Positions 47,458 to 57,418 of a stretch of DNA of 64,000 nucleotides are shown here, piece after piece (position 1 is the first letter of the stretch; each line of letters starts with the position of its first letter). A program made the translations under genes and the position numbers. This DNA comes from Symbiodinium natans (taxonomy: Eukaryota > Sar > Dinophyceae > Suessiales > Symbiodiniaceae): the NCBI GenBank assembly GCA_905221605.1, contig CAJNDS010000569.1, forward strand, positions 408,514-472,513. The letters run 5' to 3'. The notes beneath the pieces are model-generated. The model was not told the DNA's origin. It worked only from the letters and a program-made list of their open reading frames with translations, and made no database searches.

Positions 47458-47642
47458 CTAGCTTGTTGCAAAGCCTGCAAGCAAGACCGCATCACAATAA
47501 GTTCTCCCACAATGAACGATCTGTGTCAAAGGTTCTGCAGTGCCCAGTAAGCCTCGGACAGTCGCAGCAAATGCGGCCAATTGGTGAACATCCGCTTGGC
47601 GGCTTGGTGCCTTCGACGAGAGCAAGTGCAATCCGTCAGCGA
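47458..47642 (-). CDS. Helical exon, probably same gene as the previous one
   Basis: It follows a TTTTCAG acceptor and reads VADGLHLLSSKAPSRQADV, then HQLAAFAATVRGLLGTAEPL and CDAVLLAGFATS before a stop. The character resembles the neighbouring helical exon. The 3' edge and phase are unresolved and no family is recognised. Confidence 0.35.
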
Positions 47643-48292
47643 CTGAAAACAGATGAACTGTGATGTCATGTTCATCTATACCACAACTATGTCCTAGCCT
47701 CGCTGCGCCAGCATCCGCCATGCTTGAAGGATGGCCTCAGGTTCAGACTGTCTTGGTGGGCGGCGTGAAGTCGGTCTATCACAGCGCTGCGCATCCTTGC
47801 GACCGGCGGACGCTTGTGCCTTCGTTGGCGTGCACTTCCGCGGGTTCCCGCTGGTCCGAATGAAGACTAAGTTGACTATTTCGCGTGACCCTTCGAAAAA
47901 ACAACGCCGGCAGCTGACGACGTCTGCGCACTGCACATCAGGCGCGCGTTGAAACTTTCAGAGTAGCTCGCGCGTTAACAATTTGTGCATACTGTGCCGA
48001 AGAGCCACTTGCTTTGAGGGATGTGTCAGTGACTTCGGTCGATTGTTAGACTGCAGGCAGCCCTTTGCAGAAGGTATACTCTGGCTGACTTTTTGCGAGC
48101 TCTCTTGAGGCTTCTCGAGCGCTTGCTCAGGGGCTCAGAGGCTCATTCTGATGGAACCCTAAACAGCCTTTCCGCGTTTCCAACTGTTCATTCAAGCAGC
48201 AATGTGGTCGGCTCACCGGACACTGGCTTCGCCAGATCCACGCCAAACAGGCGCCTCATAATCTCTATCAACCTTGGCTCGTGACTGAAGAT
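47643..48292. other. 3' region of the CCCH-HEPN paralogue P1
   Basis: Just past the stop at 48293, a CAG acceptor leads to a frame reading HEPRLIEIMRRLFGVDLAKPVSG (about 48207-48286), ending at a GT donor. This matches a segment in the equivalent place downstream of paralogue P2, so it is probably a further exon of P1. The rest shows nothing recognisable. Confidence 0.4.
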
Positions 48293-50653
48293 TCAAGCTA
48301 TTTCTCTCCTCGCTGCTCTGCTACATCCGCTACAGAAATCGAGCGCTAGAGCATGGTCCAACACTCTGGTTTTTTGAATCTCTGAATTGCTGCCGGCAAG
48401 CGCGTCAGCCAGCGTCGAGGCGGCCAACTGGGTGAGCGACAGGTCGGCCAAGATCAACTCCAAGGAGGCAGGGCAATGCCTCTCAGATTGTTCGAAAGAC
48501 TCGTAAAGCTCGCGCCAATGTGTAGCCACCTCCTCTGCGGCTCTGAAACGTATCTTTTCCTTGTCGCTTGCGTCATCTGCTGGCTGCGGGCAATGGCGAT
48601 GGGGATGGAGCTGGATGTGCTCATGACGCCCAAATTGCTCTAAAAGCCACTCCCTTCGGCTGGAAGCATCATCCACATCCAAGTGCCATCGCTGTTCACC
48701 TGCCAAGTAGCGGCCTTCTCGAAGCTCATGCTCAAATAGACTGAGCTTTGACCACAGATGCGGCTGCAGCGTGGCTAGAGCCTCCGGTAAGCAGAGATGC
48801 ATGTTGAAATCCAGCCGCCTCCCTCGTGGCTCAAGCTCTGTCACCTGGGGCTGCGTAATCAGCGTGGGAACTGCGACAAGGTAGGGTCGTGCTACACTCA
48901 GTGAGCTCAGCGAGCTGTCTTTCAGTTTGAATTGCTTTGTACGAATACTGACAGGTAAGCCAACTGGCAATCTGCTCCAGTCGCTGTCGATGCCCTCCAC
49001 ATCGCTCCATGCTTTCAGAACATACAAGTCCCAGTCCTGCGAGGACTCGCCACATATTTTTTGGCCTTCGTCGTCCCCGAACAGGAGCTGCTGTGAAAGC
49101 CTACTGGCTGTAGGGGCGTTTGCCAGGACCCCTCCTTGCAGCGTGCCTTCTGCGGAGCCGTGCGCTATGATGCACCGGATGCCATACTTGAGTTTAAGGA
49201 GCGTTTCGAAGCCCTTCCTCCTTGGCCCTTCGAGCGGCACAGCAGCACCAGGCACAGCAAGCTGCTGCCGGGACAGGACTTTTTCAACAGTCCTTCCGAT
49301 GTCTGCAGCTCCAAAGCGAGCATAGTTGCTCCTGCAAGTTGCCAAGAAAACTGCAACTTCACAGCTTGTCAAGAATGTAAGCACCTGCACGTTTGCAGCG
49401 TCCTCTCCTGAGAATGCATGGCACAACATGCGGGCAAGAAAAGCCTCCCACTCACTGAGCGTAGGGATCATGCTGTCCAAACGCGTGGTGTTCGACTTCT
49501 TCTTGCTTGGCGGCTTCATGATGTGAATAGTGAGCGTCTGCTCCATAGCATACCTCAACAAGTCATCCGCTGTCTGCGGGTGCACATGCCCAAAGGAGCA
49601 GGTGTCCGAAGCTGTGGAAGCAAATGTTCTGTCACAAAGCGGGCACCAGAGCCCCTGGTCAGTTTGTATCTTGGCCAACACCTCTGCAGGTGCGCTTATG
49701 CCCTCAGGATTCCGCCAAGACACAAGCTCCTGCAGAATCCACACAGCCCATCTCACCCAACCGCAAGTGAAGCCTGCCTGGATTGGCAGATTGGCCGCAA
49801 GGCTTGCTACAGACATTGGCATGGAGTGGATAAGACGGATGAAGACATCTTCCAAGCATGTCCGACAAAAGTCTTCGAAGGCTGCGGTGCTCCGTATCAT
49901 CAGGCCAGCAATGGCCAAGCGGTCCACGGGCTGAATGCTGTGCAGGTCGTTTTGCACGCTCGTAAGCTCGTTCTGCAACCTGACCCAGGATTTGAAATGC
50001 CTGGCTTTCGGCTCTTGCAAGGTTGCGTCCTGAATCCGCTCCCGTTCGTTGAAGTACTGGTTGTCATCTACACCGACAAACGACAGTTCAGGTGGGGGGA
50101 ACACAGCATACAGCTTGGATTCCTGCTCGAACATCATATGAAGCATTTCCAGCTCAACTGCAAACGGTCGGCCATGGACAGGTATGCCATCACCTAACCA
50201 ACGGTACTTGGTAGCTGTCACGTCTGCCATGTTGTCAGGCCGAAGCACTTCCACGCGAGTCGGCCCACCGTCGCGCTCGCGGACAATTCTGCCCTGGCGC
50301 TGACAACCAAATCGCTTCAAATCTGCGCTTCTAACTTTGACTTGCGTGATCTGATCCCCCTCCCCGATGTGGCAGTAGACAGGACAGGGTGCCAAAGGGA
50401 TCCGATAGCATGAAGGCCAGGCTTTGTTGGGAACGCTCTCCTCACGTCCGTTACGTGCTTGCACCTGAAAGACTGCACCTCTGTCGTCTGAACCAACAGT
50501 TTGCACTAAGGTGAGACGCGAAAAACGACCGACTGCATCACTGGAATGCGTGTACCAGCACTTCCTGCCATACCGGCACCACAGGTATTTTTCGTAATGT
50601 TGGCATTCCGGGCGGCCAGGTCGGAGCGGATAACCCCACTCGTTCGTGGGCGC
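48293..50653 (-). CDS. CCCH / C2CH / HEPN-like protein, paralogue P1
   Basis: The frame opens after a CAG acceptor at 50653, so a 5' exon is missing. Numbered from 50662, residues C20, C29, C35 and H39 form a classic CCCH finger (C-x8-C-x5-C-x3-H). A helical block (FKSWVRLQNELTSVQNDL, then RSTAAFEDFC) follows. One C2CH module starts at C340 (CPLC, then C and HP). At R496-H501 an IRCIIAHG segment gives R-x4-H, the pattern of HEPN ribonuclease active sites, within a helical region. The C-terminal part (LHPHRHCPQ, then HWRELYESFEQSERH and LILADLSLT) matches P2. It is probably an RNA-binding protein with a HEPN-like fold; nuclease activity is an inference. The last residues before 48293 may be intronic. 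Confidence 0.6.
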   Translation of the reverse strand, partial: APTNEWGYPLRPGRPECQHYEKYLWCRYGRKCWYTHSSDAVGRFSRLTLVQTVGSDDRGAVFQVQARNGREESVPNKAWPSCYRIPLAPCPVYCHIGEGDQITQVKVRSADLKRFGCQRQGRIVRERDGGPTRVEVLRPDNMADVTATKYRWLGDGIPVHGRPFAVELEMLHMMFEQESKLYAVFPPPELSFVGVDDNQYFNERERIQDATLQEPKARHFKSWVRLQNELTSVQNDLHSIQPVDRLAIAGLMIRSTAAFEDFCRTCLEDVFIRLIHSMPMSVASLAANLPIQAGFTCGWVRWAVWILQELVSWRNPEGISAPAEVLAKIQTDQGLWCPLCDRTFASTASDTCSFGHVHPQTADDLLRYAMEQTLTIHIMKPPSKKKSNTTRLDSMIPTLSEWEAFLARMLCHAFSGEDAANVQVLTFLTSCEVAVFLATCRSNYARFGAADIGRTVEKVLSRQQLAVPGAAVPLEGPRRKGFETLLKLKYGIRCIIAHGSAEGTLQGGVLANAPTASRLSQQLLFGDDEGQKICGESSQDWDLYVLKAWSDVEGIDSDWSRLPVGLPVSIRTKQFKLKDSSLSSLSVARPYLVAVPTLITQPQVTELEPRGRRLDFNMHLCLPEALATLQPHLWSKLSLFEHELREGRYLAGEQRWHLDVDDASSRREWLLEQFGRHEHIQLHPHRHCPQPADDASDKEKIRFRAAEEVATHWRELYESFEQSERHCPASLELILADLSLTQLAASTLADALAGSNSEIQKTRVLDHALALDFCSGCSRAARREIA

Positions 50654-50931
50654 CTGCAGCACATTGTTTCAAGATCTTGGCAGTACTTCCGCAAATGGGT
50701 GAATTCTTCTATGTAGTTCAGAGCTATTTTCCAGCGTTGGGAGGGGATGGCTTTTCGTACTTGGAATTTACTATCGTGCCTCAGATATTGTCCGTCAAAA
50801 GAGCACCAACTCCTACTTCTGAGGCCGGCGCAACAACCTGCGCACAAGAACCCCTCGAAATGACAGAAGAGCCTCGTGAGAACAAAGGAATTGGTCCACG
50901 AGATCATCGCCAAATTTAAACGAGCTAGACA

Positions 50932-51183
50932 CTACGACCCATCATCTGGCAATGAAGAATGTCGCATTGGCATTGCAAATATGTTCATGCATGTTCCAGC
51001 CTCCAAATGTTCTGGGCGGAGCTCGGTGACCCAACCCACGTCCAGTCGGACCAGGACACTGCCATCGACATTTAGCTTCTCCACGAGGCCCTTCTGCCAA
51101 TGTGATGGGCCCTCCCGCACGTAGACCTCGTCACCAGGCCAGAACTCAGCATCCTGGCATCTGCTAGTTAGGTTTTGCAACAT
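50932..51183 (-). CDS. Tudor/SH3-like exon
   Basis: The frame reads DAEFWPGDEVYVREGPSHW, then QKGLVEKLNVDGSVLVRLDVG and WVTELRPEHLE. The GDEVYV start, alternating strands and WV..L..E end are typical of a Tudor, Agenet or SH3-like barrel. It probably belongs to the gene ending downstream of P2 or to a 5' exon of P1. Exon edges are not established. Confidence 0.45.
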   Translation of the reverse strand: MLQNLTSRCQDAEFWPGDEVYVREGPSHWQKGLVEKLNVDGSVLVRLDVGWVTELRPEHLEAGTCMNIFAMPMRHSSLPDDGS

Positions 51184-51194
51184 TCAGATCTCTG

Positions 51195-51547
51195 TCACCC
51201 CACAACCGAGGCAGCAGCTCTGTGCCTGATTCTGCCCTGAATGATACTGTTTTTTTGCAGCAAACTCTCACGCCAGCTCAACAACCCGTCCTCTGCATCT
51301 CCCGACTGGCTGCTCTTGCCCATCGCCCTGGAGAAGTCCTGCGCAGCGCTTCGGAGCTTCGGAGCTTCAGTGGATCTTCGGAGAGCAACGGTGAGAGCAA
51401 CGCTCCAAAAGAAGCTTCTCAAAGTTTTTCTCATTAGCAGCGCACGCCCATCCTGAAGCTGAAACTTGTCAGTTACTTCGTGGCCAAAGCGATCAAGCAT
51501 GAAGTTCGTGATCCTTGGCTCGGAGCAGAACGACGCGAACGACCGGC
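51195..51547 (-). CDS. Probable further exon of paralogue P2
   Basis: It starts after CTTAG at 51547 and reads GRSFASFCSEPRITNFMLD, then RFGHEVTDKFQLQDG, and a helical segment LLMRKTLRSFFWSVALTV. The EPRITNFMLDRFG piece parallels EPRLIEIMRRLFG found just past the P1 stop, which supports both being real exons that follow the apparent stops of the main frames. The 3' boundary is unclear. Confidence 0.4.
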
Positions 51548-54500
51548 CTAAGTCACAGCGCGATCACCTGCGTCGAAGCAAAGCGGAGTAAAGCAGCGAG
51601 CTACATGCATGCCAGGCGACCCTCCGGCTAGCATCCTCGCCACCGTGCGCGTCAAGGACAAGTCTGCAACGATGACCCTGCGCGAGATTTTGGCCAGTCG
51701 CTCGGCATGCTCGATGCCCTGGTACACATCACGCCATAGGTTTGCCAGGTCTGCCGCTGCACAGTATCGCGGCTCCTCCAATTCGCTGCCCTGCAGGGTA
51801 TGATGGAAATCCACGTTGGAGCAAGCATGCAGCAACTCCCGGCCGTCCCCCCAAGTATATGATGCAGGCACTGAAACACACAAAAGGCACAGCGAGGTCC
51901 TGCCTGAGGAAAGTCGACGTGCTTGTGAAGTTGGACCCACTCCTTCCTCCCACCATCGAAGCGTCCCCGGAACTGCTCCCAGCGGCTGATAGCAGGCTCC
52001 TCATCCCAGTGTGCGATTTGATGACCGTACCAATACATCCCTGTACGCTCACAGCACAATTCTGTGGCCCGCCACGTGTGGGGTTTGGAGGCGAGCTCGT
52101 CCGGCCAGCAGAAATGCGCATTGAAACGCAGCCAGCAGCAGCTTTGGCAATACCACGCTGTACTTGTGCACATTGGCTTGTTCACGGGAGCACCGTGAAC
52201 CTCCCAACAAGTCTGCCAAGTACGTCTTTCGCATGACCTACAAGGCTGCCTGAACCGCCGCTCGTCGCGGCGCGTGAGACAAATATGCTTCGACCTCACC
52301 TTGAACTTGAAACCTCTTGGAGGATCCTTCTGCCAGTTCTGCCTCAACCGGTTCCGAGTGCTCTCCTTGACGTCTTCCACAGGCCCATCTGGCAGCAACA
52401 CATGCATGTCCCAAAACCCCTCCAAGGTTTCTGAAGAACTTGACGCATGGTCGAGGCCCAGAAGTTGTCTGGCGACCTGCGGAGCTGTTGGAAAGCTCTG
52501 TGTGACTGTGTCTGCATGGCCGTGAACCCAACTGTTTCGAATCGTCGTTTTGAGCGTCAGAAGGGTCTTGACTCCTTGGAAACCAGGGTTGTCAAGTCTC
52601 GCCCTCTTCGCAAGGCTCACATCCTTGTCCAGCTCTTCTTCCTGATACATGCTGATGAACGACTTGCTCAAGATCTCTTTCATGTGCTGCTCAATTTGTT
52701 CGTCCGCATCAAGAAACCTATCCCACGCCTGCAACCACTTGTCGAAGGCCTTCTCCGCGGGAGCTCTTGATACCATGTGGCTGCTAAGAACCCACTTGAA
52801 GAGTTCTGCGAGCGGTGACGGATGACGGTCGCCTTGCATGCCACAGCAGTGACCATCGGCAAACTGATCCCGGCAAAATGGGCAACACAGGGGCTGGCTC
52901 TCTCCATCACCCAGCCACATTAAGAATGACGCAAGCGCATGGGAGCGGAGCTTCTGGCCCATGGCCTCAGCTTCTCTCTTGGCCCTCATGTTGTTGGAAA
53001 TCTTCTTGATGGTCGTTTGCTGCTTCGAGAACTCGTGTAATGCCTTGGCAAGAGTGCCTCCTCGCGTCCACCGAGCCTTGCTAGCCTCAGCGCCGCACTT
53101 CTGAAGCGCCCAGTCCCAAAGCTGATCAATGTTGTCGGGGTGCGAGTCCCCATGAGGACAGGTGCCGGGGACCTCTGTGCAAAATGCTTCGCCACACATT
53201 GGACACCGTAGAAAATGCTTGCCATCATCGCCGACGTTTCCATTCATCCATGTCAGCAAACAGGCCGCCAGCTCGTGGGCGGCAGTCTTCAAGCTCTCCT
53301 CTGCGATCTTCTTTTTGTTCGCATCCTTTGTCTTTTCCTGCGAATCTGCCTCCTGATGAGCATTGTATCTGGCTTCTGCAGCTTGGAATTCCGCCACCTT
53401 GTTGTCGAAGGACCTCACGAAGCGCCTCATCTCGTCACCTCCGAGCAGCGGACTTTGTCCCTCTCTCAATTTGCATAGCAACTTTCCGAGATCGTGCTGT
53501 GTGCACAGTTGCGGGCCCACGTCTGACAGCATTTTGAACATCCTCTCCTGTACCCAAGCTCCGCCAGCGCGCTGCATCTCTAACAACCTGAACGACCAAA
53601 TCCACAACTCATCAGCACTCCTCGGATGCCGGCTGCGGTTGAATGCGCATGTACTGTCATCATGTGCGTGAAAGCGCTGCCCGCAGAATGGGCAACCCAA
53701 CTCGCCCGTGGCCTCCCCTCTGCCAATCATCCAGTGCCAGATCCCTGCCAACTTCTTGGCCGTTGGGCCGTCTTGCGACGCAATCTGGTTGAGCACGGGG
53801 ACGGTACAACGCGACGACTGCAGGAAAAGCAGGAAGCTGTCAACATCGCTGTCCCCTGAGCCCCTGCACAACTTGACGGCGAAGTCCAGCAGTCTCTCAA
53901 AGCTTGGTGGATGAATCTGGCCGGTGAAGCAGCATGTGCTGTCCTTGCAAGGGCAAAAGAACGCACTGCAAAGTGGGCAAACCAAACTGCAGGATCCTCC
54001 ACATTCCTCACAAACCTGCAAGCTCATGTTCTCTTGGCAAGAGCTGCAGAGCCCGAACTCTTTTCTTTTCAGGCATTTGCTGCACTTGGCGCCACGCACC
54101 CAATTCGGCAAGCATTTTGTGGCTTTTTCCTCGGACTCGGCTCCGATGTACTGCTTCAAGGAGCCATTAGCTGGGGTTGTTGGTGCAGCTTTCAAGAAGT
54201 CAACGAGCCGACCACCTTCTTGTCGAAGATAGCGCAAGTGATCGCTATTCAGCTGTCTCAGTTCTCCTTTCACCTCCACGAAGCTTTTGATGAGAATGTC
54301 TTTTGCAGTTTGTCCATGTGGCTTCAAGGTCTTGCTGCAGGGCCTGTCGCAGCAGGCGGTCTCAAGGCAGAGCGGACAAAACAGGACAGGCTTGTTGCAG
54401 GCTCTGCAGGTCTTGTGAACCGAGAACCGCCCGCTCACCCAACTGCAGAGATGCGCGAAGGCACGGTCTGGCTCATGTTCGATCAAAGCTTTGAAGTCAT

Positions 54501-55710
54501 CAACCTTGGCCTTCTCCTGCACTTCTTTTCGCAGCTGCCCTTCTCTCTTCAGAAGACGTAACAGACAACTCTGAACATCCTCCAATGAAACGAGCAGCGG
54601 TGGAGCGGCACAGAAGGTTTCCGGGCAAGGTTTCGCGAGCTTGTACACGAGACGGATCATAGCGTCAAGGAAGACGTTCTGCAGAAAATCTTCAAAAGCC
54701 GCCGAGCTCCGGGGCTGCAGCGCAGCAATGGCTAGCTTTTCCCAACGGTTCAGTCGACGCAAGTCCCGTTCAATTTCAGTCAACTCTTTTTCCAGCTGCC
54801 GCCACGCTTTGAATGGCCCCGAGGATGGAGAAGGCTGAGCGCCCTGCATTTCACTGATGTACTGAGCGTCGCCATTCATCTCGATGTCGTTTATCAGCTC
54901 AGATGCTTCCGGCGGCATAAGAACGGCGCACCACGAGAGCTTCATACCCGGCGCCTGTCGGATTTGGAGCTGGGCAGGGACCGGGACACCATCACGGATG
55001 AAGGAGTGCGACACATGCTCCTCCAATATCACAGTCTTGTTCTCACTCACTGCAACTCCTGCAACGGTTTGTCCGTTTCGCTGGAACAGAACAGCTCGTC
55101 GGGCTGGAAGCTGATTCAGATCACGGCGCTTCACGTTGATCAGCAAACAGAGCTCTTTCTCGTCCCGCTGCCTTCGATACATTTCACACTCCCCTGCACA
55201 GAAGCGACATTGCCAAGAATTGTGAGGAACTGGAAACGACTCGACTGGCCCACTTGTGAAAGGAAGCTGGCTCGCATCCTCAGAACCCTCCGACTCGGGG
55301 TCGACTCTCGAAACCCATTGAAAGAACAGCCTGCCCTCGTGTCGGGGACGGCTGGCATCAAGCCGTGGATCAGGCAGAGAATATGCCTGCGGCCAGGATC
55401 CGTCAGGAATTGGAAACTCGTGATTCGGCGTCCGCTCATTTCTCGTCTCCAGCCAGAAGTCGAACTTGACAGCACCTTCTTCATCTGTTTCAATTTTCTG
55501 CACTAGGAAGCCCTCTTGAAAGCCTTGCAAAGACTCACCTCTGCGATGGTCAAACCGGCATGCTCCTCCGAAACTGCACCATCCCCATCGGACATACTGT
55601 TGGCACTCGTCTTGGCCGGGCCGATTCGGAAAACCCCAAGCATCGAAAGAAAGCATTCCCTGAGACCTACTGAGACCCACTGTCCGAGTCCAAGCGTGGC
55701 CAACCTTCAA
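51548..55710 (-). CDS. CCCH / multi-C2CH / HEPN-like protein, paralogue P2
   Basis: A 1,270-codon exon (51900-55710) is followed by a frame change at about 51871-51899 and a 107-codon continuation. A classic CCCH finger is at C36, C45, C51 and H55. A helical FKAWRQLEKELTEIERDLRRL, then RSSAAFEDFL, matches P1. Five modules of form CP-x-C, then 8-11 residues, C, 5-6 residues and H follow, each leading to an L..(W/F) helix. CRAC, CSKC and CEEC pairs lie between them. R1058-H1063 in IRNSWVHG is an R-x4-H HEPN-type motif. The C-terminal WVQLHKHVDFPQ, then LWRDVYQGIEHAERLAK and VIVADLSLT, matches P1. It is probably a large RNA-associated protein. No membrane segment is visible. The 29-base frame gap may be a mini-intron (GA to AG) or an error. 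Confidence 0.65.
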
Positions 55711-57418
55711 GCGAGCTCAGTCGTTGGTCGATCACACTTCGACAAGCTCAGGTACCTTGGCTTCCCGACAATTCATGAACACCCTGGAGTCGTGATCTCA
55801 TGACTCTCATCGCAGCACTAGGTTTGCCCTCTGCAAAGTGAACAGCTCAGCACAGCTCAGCCTGTTGCGACTGCCAAGCACGACTTGCCCCACTTGTGCG
55901 TGGCAACCGCAGAACTTGCAGAGACAGCCACGGCGTCGCGTGTGGAATGTAAAGCAGGGTTTCACATGAGGTATGCTCGGATTAGCTTTGATTTGGCTGT
56001 AAAGGGAATTAGACACACTCTCGCATCTACAGCTTCCGAGCACTCCGTGCGATACTCTGTGAGATGTTTCTCTGGGGTTCCTGGTTTGTTGGCTCGCTCG
56101 TGCATGCATTTGACGGCAGAACCTGGCAATGACTTGAGCAGCATCACAGTCAGCGTGCTTGATAGCTAGCTGAGTTGTGACAGCCCCAGCACCAAGACTG
56201 CCACAAAGACGAAGAAAGCTGGGGAGGGGATTGAGGAGCGCCGGGAGGTCGACTTTGCCGGACGATGCTGCCGCGCGCCCTCCCAAGAGTACACTGACCA
56301 CTATGAAAGTGAGAGACAACGTTTCATAAAATGAAGCAAACGCAACATTCAGCAGTGGTGTCTTTCAGACTGGTGACAACTACAACAGAAGATCTTACTG
56401 CGGAACAAAGGTATTTGGGAGTTTGTTATCCGCAAACGTTGGATGCCACACCAGAACAAATGCGCAAATTTCAATGAAGACGGCGCTTCACTTGCATTTT
56501 CCATTGGTTCGCAGATCAGAGCGGACGGTGCCGCCCTCATGGGGGTTGGCTATGCGCCTTGCTGTTTTTCCGGCCTAGTATGATTGAAATGTGTTTGGCT
56601 ATGAATCGTGCGGGCATAAAGGGTGTCTTCATTTGACCGCTAACACAGTATTATTTAGTGTTGGAAGAACGGGCCAGTACAAAGAACTATATTTGAGCCG
56701 TTAATGATTTCGTTCGTACTTTAATGGGGCAGTCGTTTCACTCTTTACAAATCCATTGAATTAACTCTTCTACGTTTACTCGCGGCACAGTGACACGCAA
56801 AGCCCGCCACTTAAAAGATTGGACACGCAGATCTGAGAACAGCACTGTGACACGCAAAACACGCCAAGATTGAACACGCCGATGTGGGAACAGCACAGTG
56901 ACACACAAAACGTTCTGCTACGTCGGGGAGCCTAACTTCCGCGGTCTGTGATGCATAGCATGAACTCGGGTCACACAGCGCTGCTGTTTCTGATCGCTTC
57001 TGCCACTGCACCCGGCAACTCTTGCAAAAGTCCTGGGAGCGTCAGCAGGTGCATGGGCTCTCAAAGCCAGAGCCGTGCTGGGTCACTACGCGGATGCCAG
57101 CAGGAAATGTTCTGCTGGCCAACCATAAGCATGTGATGCGTAGCATACAGACAACGACCCCAAGCTGTAAAAGTTGACTACCAGTGCCACTTGAACACGA
57201 CGTGAAAGCAATAGAAAAGAAAGTCGGCACTTCCTGATAAGCCCCGAGAGCTTCAGAGAGATCTCCAGACTCGCTCCCTAAGGAAAGCCGATTAATTCCG
57301 AGCCGGCACCTACTTCTGAGGGCGACGCCAAAAATGCAAAAAGGAGAAGCCCAGGGCGGTCAAAGAGGGCTGGAGCCTGAAGGGAAAGAGCCCGGGGCCT
57401 GAGAGAACGACCTAGGCC
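55711..57418. other. Intergenic, no recognisable gene
   Basis: AT-richer sequence with only short frames. Short direct repeats occur near 56787-56905 (CAGTGACAC(A/G)CAAA with CACGC(A/C)GA). It should contain the 3' UTR of the kinase gene and upstream exons of P2, but none can be placed. Confidence 0.45.

Noticed and set aside
49418-50197. 259-codon plus-strand open frame
   Set aside because: Antisense to the P1 gene, with no motif and a composition expected of a shadow frame.
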